From contig CAVYNG010000002.1 in the NCBI GenBank assembly GCA_963769905.1, forward strand, positions 930,001 through 994,000: DNA of 64,000 nt, written 5' to 3'. The stretch is from Bog-756 sp963769905. Lineage in GTDB: Bacteria; Actinomycetota; Acidimicrobiia; Acidimicrobiales; RAAP-2. The notes beneath the pieces were generated by a model. It saw nothing but the letters and a program-made list of their open reading frames with translations. It made no database searches and had not been told where the DNA came from. How positions within the stretch are numbered: the first letter of the stretch is position 1; each line of letters starts with the position of its first letter. The translations under genes and the position numbers were made by a program. This document shows, piece by piece, positions 58,288 through 64,000 of this stretch.

Positions 58288-59646
58288 ATGAACGACGGCG
58301 ACCGCTTCGACCCGCGAGGTTTCGACGCGTTCCGCGTGATCGACCGCACGTTCGACAAGGATTCGCGGACGGTCACGCTCGAGTACGGGCTCGACGGCGC
58401 GGAGCGATTCGTCGAGACGGTGACCTTCGAGACCCCGACCCTCTCGAGCAGCCTCGCCGACGCAGCAGGGTTCGAGCGCGCCTTGCTCCACCTGCACGTG
58501 GCCGCCGGCACGAGCTACTACAAGACGGCGGCACCGCCGGTCGTGTCGGTCGAGGGAGCTTCACTGACCGCAGGCGAGATCGCCTTCCATCACCACCTCT
58601 ACGACCAGGGCTTGCGCGAGTTCGCGGTCAGAAACGGGCTGCCGGTGCCGCGAGCGGTCTCGATCGGTGCGGAGCTCGCCCGGCCCGATGCCGGACCACC
58701 GCGGTCAAAGAGGACGGATCGTGGGCTCGTCGTCCCGATCGGGGGAGGGAAGGACTCGGTCGTGCTCGCCCACGCGGTGCGCCACCTCGAGCCGAGGCTC
58801 CTCGCGGTCAATCCGCATCCGGTGGTGATCGAGCTCGCGGCCGAGCTCGGGCTCGAGATGATCGTCGTTCGCCGGCGGCTGTCGCCGCGGCTCGCGGCGC
58901 TGAACCGGATCGGCGCGCGCAACGGCCACGTTCCGATCACGGGGATCATCTCGCTGATCGCGGTGGCCGGTAGCTTCCTCTACGGCTACGACGCCATCGC
59001 GATGGCGATCGAACGTTCTGCGAGCGAGGAGACTCGTTTCGTCGACGGGGTGCCGGTCAACCACCAGTATTCGAAGAGCCTGGAATTCGAGCACCTCCTC
59101 CAGGACCTGGTCGCCCGCTCGATCGACCCCGGGCTGACCTACGGTTCGGCGCTCCGCCGCTACTCCGAGCTGAACATCGCACGCGCCTTCGCACGCCTGG
59201 CCGAGCTCCACACGACGTTCTGCAGCTGCAACCAGGCGTTCCGGCAATCCGCCCTCCCCGACGACCGCTGGTGCGGGGAGTGCGCGAAGTGCCGCTTCGT
59301 GGCCTTGATGCTGGCTCCTTTCCTGTCCCGCCGGTCGCTCGGCGAGATCATCGGCCGGGACCTCTTCGACGACCCGGGCCAGGTGGCCGGGTTCGGCGAC
59401 CTGATGAGCGCCGCGGACAAGCCATTCGAGTGCGTCGGCGAACGGCGCGAGTCGGCGGCCGCGTTCTCGCTGCTGGCCCGGCTTCCGGAGTGGCGCGACT
59501 CGGTGGTGGTCGCCACGCTCGCCCCGCGCGCGGCAGAACTGGTGGGGGACGACGACGTCACCGACGTGCTCGAGCCGGCGGCCGGACCTTCGTACCCGGT
59601 CGCCGCGGTGGCGGCGGCGGTCGACGAGGCGCTCGCCGGAAGGTGA
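58288..59646 (+). CDS. murL: UDP-MurNAc-L-Ala-L-Glu epimerase MurL
   Basis: 452 residues. MurL converts the terminal L-Glu of UDP-MurNAc-L-Ala-L-Glu to D-Glu in an ATP-dependent reaction, bypassing glutamate racemase. The sequence shows the PP-loop-like VVPIGGGKDSVVLAHAV (about 145-160), the conserved ITGIISLIAVAGSFLYGYDAIAMAIERSAS and NHQYSKSLEFEHLL blocks, and a Cys-rich C-terminal region (CSCNQAF, WCGECAKCRFVAL) typical of the family. The stop overlaps the start of a MurD-like ligase by GTGA, which is the MurL-MurD2 arrangement and strongly supports the call. Confidence 0.92.
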   Translation: MNDGDRFDPRGFDAFRVIDRTFDKDSRTVTLEYGLDGAERFVETVTFETPTLSSSLADAAGFERALLHLHVAAGTSYYKTAAPPVVSVEGASLTAGEIAFHHHLYDQGLREFAVRNGLPVPRAVSIGAELARPDAGPPRSKRTDRGLVVPIGGGKDSVVLAHAVRHLEPRLLAVNPHPVVIELAAELGLEMIVVRRRLSPRLAALNRIGARNGHVPITGIISLIAVAGSFLYGYDAIAMAIERSASEETRFVDGVPVNHQYSKSLEFEHLLQDLVARSIDPGLTYGSALRRYSELNIARAFARLAELHTTFCSCNQAFRQSALPDDRWCGECAKCRFVALMLAPFLSRRSLGEIIGRDLFDDPGQVAGFGDLMSAADKPFECVGERRESAAAFSLLARLPEWRDSVVVATLAPRAAELVGDDDVTDVLEPAAGPSYPVAAVAAAVDEALAGR

Positions 59647-61004
59647 CACTCGACGAGCTCGCCGCGCACCGGGTCGCGGTCTGGGGTCTGGGGCAGGAGG
59701 GGCGGGGCATCGCCCGTCTCCTCGCCGACCGGGGCGTGCCGGTCGTGCTGGTCGACGACCGCGCGGGCACCGGCGAACAATTGGCGACCGAGCTCGGTGT
59801 ACCGGCGAGGACGGTCACGCCCGACGGCCTCGCCGACGCGGGCGTCGAGGTGGTCGTGCGCTCGCCGGGGGTCAGTCGTTACCGGCCCGAGCTCGTGGAC
59901 GCCGAGCGCGCGGGCGCCGAGGTGACCACCGCGATGGCGATCTGGCTCGAGGACTTCGCCGACGCGCGGGTGCTCGCGGTCACCGGCACCAAGGGAAAGA
60001 GCACCACCGCCGCTCTCGCCGCTTCGATCCTTCGAGCGAGTGGCACCGACGCGGCGCTCATCGGCAACATCGGAGTTCCGGTCACCGACACCTACGGACG
60101 AGCGAGAACCGGCGTCTACGTCGTCGAGGTGTCCTCCTATCAGGCGGCGGATGTGTCGGTCTCACCGGGTGTGTGCGTGCTGACCAGCCTTGCGCCGGAC
60201 CACCTCGACTGGCACCACGGTCTCGAGTCCTACTACCGCGACAAGCTCCGGCTCGTCGAGGCCGGACCGCTCGGTGAACTCGCGGTCAACGCGGCGAGCG
60301 GTGAGGCCGTGCGTAGGACCGCCGGCCATCCGCGTCGCACGCTCTTCGGTCCGTCAGGTCGGGTGCGCCTCGGTCCCGCGGGCCTCGTCGAGATCGACGG
60401 CGAGCCGGTCGTCGACAGTGCTCGTCTCCGGGTGCCGGGTACCCACAACCGCTGGAACCTCTGCGGCGCGGTGACCGGGGTTCTACTGCTCGAAGGGGAG
60501 CCACCTGCTCCCGCTGCCGTCGAGGCGGCCGTCGACGGATTCGAAGGACTCCCCTCGAGGTGCGCCACGATCGGGGAGCGGGACTCGCTGACCTATGTCG
60601 ACGACGCGCTCGCCTCCAATCCGTTCGCGACCGCCGCCTCGATCGAGGCCTTCGCCGGGCGCGATCTCACGTTGATCGTGGGTGGGGCGGACCGCGGCGT
60701 CGCGCCGTCCGAGCTGGTCGAGGCCCTCCATGCACACCGTCCGGTACCGCGAGTGGTGGTGCTCCCGCCCGACCCGGCCCGAGTGGTGGACGCGCTGCGC
60801 ATCGGAGAGCGAGACGACAGACCGGTCGTCGAGGTCCACGTCGCAGACGATCTCGCCGGGGCCGTGGTGTTCGCGGCGGCCTCGACACCGAATGGGGGTG
60901 TCGTGCTCTTCTCGCCCGCCGCGCCGACCCCCGAGGGCGAGGGTGGCTTTGCCGCGCGCAGCCTCCGCTTCCGCGAGGCAGCCGGGATCGCGGACCCTCG
61001 CTGA
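59643..61004 (+). CDS. murD2: UDP-MurNAc-L-Ala--L-Glu ligase MurD2
   Basis: 453 residues, GTG start overlapping murL. It is a Mur ligase of the MurD type: N-terminal Rossmann domain (VAVWGLGQEGRGIARLLADRG), ATP loop VTGTKGKSTTAAL (about 117-129), VVEVSSYQAADV, LAPDHLDWHHGLESYYRDK, PGTHNRWNLCGA and a C-terminal VGGADRGVAPSELV. Together with MurL it attaches L-Glu rather than D-Glu to UDP-MurNAc-L-Ala before epimerisation. Ordinary MurD is the alternative, but the operon with murL and the divergence from MurD favour MurD2. Confidence 0.9.
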   Translation: MTLDELAAHRVAVWGLGQEGRGIARLLADRGVPVVLVDDRAGTGEQLATELGVPARTVTPDGLADAGVEVVVRSPGVSRYRPELVDAERAGAEVTTAMAIWLEDFADARVLAVTGTKGKSTTAALAASILRASGTDAALIGNIGVPVTDTYGRARTGVYVVEVSSYQAADVSVSPGVCVLTSLAPDHLDWHHGLESYYRDKLRLVEAGPLGELAVNAASGEAVRRTAGHPRRTLFGPSGRVRLGPAGLVEIDGEPVVDSARLRVPGTHNRWNLCGAVTGVLLLEGEPPAPAAVEAAVDGFEGLPSRCATIGERDSLTYVDDALASNPFATAASIEAFAGRDLTLIVGGADRGVAPSELVEALHAHRPVPRVVVLPPDPARVVDALRIGERDDRPVVEVHVADDLAGAVVFAAASTPNGGVVLFSPAAPTPEGEGGFAARSLRFREAAGIADPR

Positions 61005-61063
61005 GGCTGCGACGGGAGCGTCCGTCGGTGGCCGCCGCGGGTGGGCGCGCCTAGGTTGAGGCG

Positions 61064-61864
61064 ATGATCCGTTACGACGTGGGCGAGGACGGTGTCGCCC
61101 GGCTGGTGCTCGACCGGCCCGACGCGAAGAACGCGCTCACCCCGCAGATGAGGGACGAGATCGTGCAGCGGGTCCGCGAAGCGCGGGCCGACGCGGGCGT
61201 TCGCGCGCTTCTGATCAGCGGGGTCGGCGACGCGTTCTGCGCGGGGATGGACCTGCGCCAGTCGACGGTCGCCGGATCCGGCGAGGCCGAATTCGACCCG
61301 CGGAGCACGAGCGAGGCTCTCCGCTCCGGCGTGCAGGCGTTCATCCGCGAGCTCTGGGAGCTCGACAAGCCCACCGTCGCCGCGGTCAACGGGACCGCGG
61401 TCGGACCCGGCGCACATCTCGCGCTGGCGTGTGACTTCGTGCTCGTCTGCGACCGCACCCGTTTCGTCTGGTCGTTCGCCAAGTGGGGACTGGTCGTCGA
61501 CGCCGGTGGCGCATACCTGCTTCCGCGGCTCGTCGGTCTCCCACGTGCCAAGGCAATGGTGCTTCTCGGCGAGGGTGCGAGCGGCGAGGAGGCAGTCACC
61601 CTCGGTCTCGCCTACCGGTACCTGGCGACGGTCGAGGAGCTCGACCGCGAGGCTGGTGAGCTCGCAGGCCGGCTCGCCGCGGGGCCGACCCGCTCTATGG
61701 GGCTCTCGAAACAGCTGCTCAACGCGACCTTCGAGACCGGGCTTTCCGCATCGCTCGATCGGGAGGCCCAAGCCCAGGCGATGGCCGCGGTCTCACCGGA
61801 GATGGCAGAGGGCATGGCCGCGTTCGCCGCAAAGCGACCACCCGACTTCAAAAACGCCCGCTGA
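61064..61864 (+). CDS. Enoyl-CoA hydratase/isomerase family protein
   Basis: 266 residues with the crotonase fold: RLVLDRPDAKNALTPQM, oxyanion segment GVGDAFCAGMDL, VAAVNGTAVGPGAHLALACDFVLV and FVWSFAKWGLVVDAGGAYLLPRLVG. The second catalytic Glu of true hydratases is replaced around the GLVVDAG loop, with Asp nearby, as in some isomerases and PaaG-like enzymes. It acts on acyl-CoA in lipid, aromatic or steroid breakdown. The P450 and acyl-CoA dehydrogenase genes follow on the same strand. Confidence 0.92.
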   Translation: MIRYDVGEDGVARLVLDRPDAKNALTPQMRDEIVQRVREARADAGVRALLISGVGDAFCAGMDLRQSTVAGSGEAEFDPRSTSEALRSGVQAFIRELWELDKPTVAAVNGTAVGPGAHLALACDFVLVCDRTRFVWSFAKWGLVVDAGGAYLLPRLVGLPRAKAMVLLGEGASGEEAVTLGLAYRYLATVEELDREAGELAGRLAAGPTRSMGLSKQLLNATFETGLSASLDREAQAQAMAAVSPEMAEGMAAFAAKRPPDFKNAR

Positions 61865-61986
61865 CCGCCTCGGCGGAGGTGACAGGCCGAGGTCCCGCGG
61901 TAACCTCCTCACCGAATCGTGTTCTCGAGGTGGCCGGCCGACCATGGTGACCATGGTGTGCGTGCGGCCCGTCCGTGGGGTCGAGC

Positions 61987-63159
61987 ATGGAAGCCGAAGA
62001 TCTGGCCGGAGCGTTCATGGATCCGGCGGTGGCCGCCGAGCCGCAGCCCTTCTACCGCGAAGCGCGAGCCTTCGGGGCGGTTGTGCCCGGTACGTTCGGT
62101 CAACAAATCATGCGTCGCAGCGCAGTCGAGTACGCGCTCGGTCACCCGGAGGAGTTCTCCTCGGGAATGGACGCGGTCGACCTCGGGCAGTCGGTGCCAC
62201 TCATCCCCCTGCAGGTGGATCCGCCCGATCATCGCAAGTACCGCCGGCTGCTCGATCCGCTCTTCGCCCCTCGGCACATGAACGTGCTCGAGCCGGACAT
62301 CACCCGATGGATCAACGAGCGCATCGACACCTTCATCGACGACGGGTGCTGCGATTTCGCCGCCGACTTCGCGGTGCCGCTGCCGTCGTCGGTCTTCCTG
62401 CGGCTGGTCGGGCTGCCGCTCTCCGAGCTGGAAATGTTCCTCGAGATGAAAGACGGCATCCTGCGTCCCGTCGGCAACGACCTCGACGAGATCAAGGCCA
62501 GCCAGCAGGTTGCCGCGCGCCGGGTCGAGGAGTATTTCGCCGAGCAGATCGCGGACCGTCAGAAGCACCGCCGTGACGACCTGCTCAGCATGTTCCTCGA
62601 CGCGGAGGTCGACTCCGAGCGCCTCACCGTCGACGAGATCCTCGGCATCTGCTTCCTCTTCATCATCGCGGGGCTCGACACGGTGACCGACTCCCTCGAG
62701 TGCTTCATGGCACGGCTCGCCCAGCATCCCGAAGAGCGTCGCCAGATCGTCGACGACCCCGAGATCATCCCGACCGCGGTCGAGGAGCTGTTGCGCTGGG
62801 AGACTCCGGTCACCACGGTCGCGCGGGTCGCCACGGCCGACCTCGAGCTCGAGGGGTGCCCGATCCACAAGGGCGAGTCCATCGGCGTGATGATCGGCTC
62901 TGCCAACACCGACGAGCAGGGGATGGACGGCGCCGACGAGGTCGACCTCACCCGCGGTGTCAACCGGCACCTCGCATTCGGCGGCGGGATCCACCGCTGT
63001 CTCGGGTCGAACCTGGCAAGAGTCGAACTGCGCACCGCCATGCGCGAGTGGCACCGGCGCATTCCCGAGTACTCGCTCGAGCCGGGCGCCGAACTCGTCT
63101 ACCAGATGGGGCTCCGCCAGATCGACACGCTGCCGCTGGTGTTCAACGGGGCGCCGTGA
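61987..63159 (+). CDS. Cytochrome P450 (actinobacterial CYP)
   Basis: 390 residues from the ATG at 61987 (GTGGGG 6 nt upstream; a GTG at 61975 is possible). Landmarks: C-helix HRKYRRLLDPLF, I-helix FLFIIAGLDTVTDS with the oxygen-activating acid/Thr region, K-helix ExxR in VEELLRWETPV and the heme ligand loop FGGGIHRCLGSNLARVEL. Soluble class I P450 that needs ferredoxin and reductase, neither encoded nearby. Family resemblance is to steroid, terpene or lipid hydroxylases (CYP125/142-like region); the substrate cannot be told from sequence. Confidence 0.94.
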   Translation: MEAEDLAGAFMDPAVAAEPQPFYREARAFGAVVPGTFGQQIMRRSAVEYALGHPEEFSSGMDAVDLGQSVPLIPLQVDPPDHRKYRRLLDPLFAPRHMNVLEPDITRWINERIDTFIDDGCCDFAADFAVPLPSSVFLRLVGLPLSELEMFLEMKDGILRPVGNDLDEIKASQQVAARRVEEYFAEQIADRQKHRRDDLLSMFLDAEVDSERLTVDEILGICFLFIIAGLDTVTDSLECFMARLAQHPEERRQIVDDPEIIPTAVEELLRWETPVTTVARVATADLELEGCPIHKGESIGVMIGSANTDEQGMDGADEVDLTRGVNRHLAFGGGIHRCLGSNLARVELRTAMREWHRRIPEYSLEPGAELVYQMGLRQIDTLPLVFNGAP

Positions 63160-63214
63160 GCGCCCTTCCCCGATCGACGGGAGTCGCCACCGGTCACGGT
63201 CCACGGGACTGAGC

Positions 63215-64000
63215 GTGGACTTCGTTCTCAACGACGAACAGCAGCTGCTGCGCGAGACGACGGCCAAATTCCTCGACGACACCTGTCCGGTCGCCGAGGT
63301 CCGCCGGCTCGCAGAGGAGGAGGCCGCGGGATTCGACCGCGGGTGGTGGCGCAAGGGTGCAGAGCTCGGTTGGGTCTCGATGCTCGTGCCCGAGGACCTG
63401 GGTGGCGGGTGTGTGTCGGGCGGTCCGCTCGCCGACCTCTCGCTGGTGGCCGAGGAGATGGGGAGGCGGGTGTCACCCGGGCCGCTCGTCCCGACCAACG
63501 TGGTGGCCGCCGCGATCGCCCGGTCTGGCTCTGCGGTGCACATCAAGCAGCTGGCCGGGCTGGTGGGCGGTGAGACCGTCGCCACCTGGTGGCCCGGGCC
63601 GGCCCTCTCCGGCTTCGGCGCGAGGAGGGGTCAGACGGCCGAGGTGCGGGCGGTCCGCGGCGGCGACGGCTACGTGCTCGACGGCCGGACCGGACCGGTC
63701 GAGGCCGCGGAGGAGGCGGACCACTTGCTCGTCGTGGCTCGTTCGGGCGAGCGGCTCGTGCAGTTCCTGGTGCCGTCCGGTACCCCGGGGTTGTCCACGC
63801 GCCCCGCCGGGAGCATCGACCTGGTGCGCCGCTTCGCGGTCCTCTCCTTCGACCAGGTCGAGCTCGGACCCGACGCGCTCGTCGGCGAGGCCGACAGCAC
63901 CGAGGCCGACATCGAGCGCCAGCTGCAGGACGTGGCCGTGCTGCAGTGCGCGGAGATGGCCGGCGCTGCCGCACGGGTCTTCGAGTTCACCGTCGAGTAT
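63215..64000 (+). CDS. Acyl-CoA dehydrogenase family protein, truncated by window end
   Basis: The first 262 residues, from a GTG, of an acyl-CoA dehydrogenase; the frame is open to the last base. Visible are the N-terminal helix domain (DFVLNDEQQLLRETTAKFLDDTCPVAEVR), LGWVSMLVPEDLGGGCVSGGPLADLSLVAEEMGRRVSPGPLVPT and the beta domain (YVLDGRTGPVEAAEEADHLLVVARSG, LSFDQVELGPDALVG). The pattern is like the smaller, often FadE-type partner of heterodimeric enzymes in steroid or lipid catabolism. It follows the P450 gene by 55 nt. Confidence 0.9.
   Translation, partial: MDFVLNDEQQLLRETTAKFLDDTCPVAEVRRLAEEEAAGFDRGWWRKGAELGWVSMLVPEDLGGGCVSGGPLADLSLVAEEMGRRVSPGPLVPTNVVAAAIARSGSAVHIKQLAGLVGGETVATWWPGPALSGFGARRGQTAEVRAVRGGDGYVLDGRTGPVEAAEEADHLLVVARSGERLVQFLVPSGTPGLSTRPAGSIDLVRRFAVLSFDQVELGPDALVGEADSTEADIERQLQDVAVLQCAEMAGAAARVFEFTVEY

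Noticed and set aside
1..64000. Insertion sequences, phage genes, integrases, tRNA or rRNA genes
   Set aside because: No transposase or integrase motifs, no terminal repeats and no tRNA/rRNA signatures were recognised on either strand.

Overview
The window is about 67-70 % GC, densely coded on both strands and rich in GTG/TTG starts and ATGA/GTGA stop-start overlaps. Gene content points to a high-GC actinobacterium, most likely class Acidimicrobiia. The signs are an NDMA-dependent (mycofactocin-type) alcohol dehydrogenase, an F420-type LLM oxidoreductase, MmpL and TetR genes, an Rv1264-like adenylyl cyclase, SigB/F partner switching, and 42-residue GYWLVAADGG surface repeats of a kind I associate with that class. 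This taxonomic call is inference. I found no rRNA, tRNA, CRISPR array or insertion sequence.

Layout. 0.2-8.7 kb: catabolic genes on the minus strand (amidohydrolase, tandem SDR, Baeyer-Villiger monooxygenase, DUF427-thioesterase fusion with a FadR-like palindrome, Fe-S uracil-DNA glycosylase), then a secreted endoglycoceramidase-like GH5 lipoprotein. 8.7-19.3 kb: a general-stress module with two SpoIIE phosphatases, two STAS proteins, two HATPase anti-sigma proteins and a SigB/F sigma factor. A near-perfect GGTTT-N15-GGGTAT promoter precedes the sigma operon, and related promoters precede a hemerythrin-like and a membrane-protein gene; AlkB is embedded here. 19.4-31.9 kb: secreted hydrolase, NDMA alcohol dehydrogenase, a DUF488 remnant, class II aldolase, DHA2 exporter, TetR/MmpL pair, LLM oxidoreductase, HIRAN protein, adenylyl cyclase, and epoxide-hydrolase-like and alpha/beta hydrolase genes. 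32-36.7 kb: polytopic membrane protein, anchored secreted protein, AidB-like acyl-CoA dehydrogenase.

36.7-44.7 kb: a frameshifted glycerate kinase, then the most interesting locus. A cobalamin riboswitch precedes five tightly packed genes. The first encodes a secreted alpha/alpha-toroid protein with six 42-residue repeats. The second encodes a membrane-anchored DUF4430-like protein. The remaining three form a complete ECF transporter (EcfT, a fused double ATPase and an S component). The toroid and DUF4430 folds correspond to the two domains of animal intrinsic factor and transcobalamin, so I read this as a split, surface-displayed B12-capture system feeding an ECF importer.

44.7-51.2 kb: secreted TAP-like peptidase, DUF167, NTF2-like protein, aldo-keto reductases, and a minus-strand run AKR - DsbA-like - frameshifted class II HDAC-like deacetylase - universal stress protein. 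51.4-57.7 kb: a MacAB-like operon with two low-complexity-rich periplasmic-adaptor proteins. 57.8-61 kb: a SixA-like phosphatase followed by murL-murD2, the epimerase route to D-glutamyl peptidoglycan precursors. 61-64 kb: enoyl-CoA hydratase, cytochrome P450 and an acyl-CoA dehydrogenase that runs off the window, typical of lipid or steroid catabolism.
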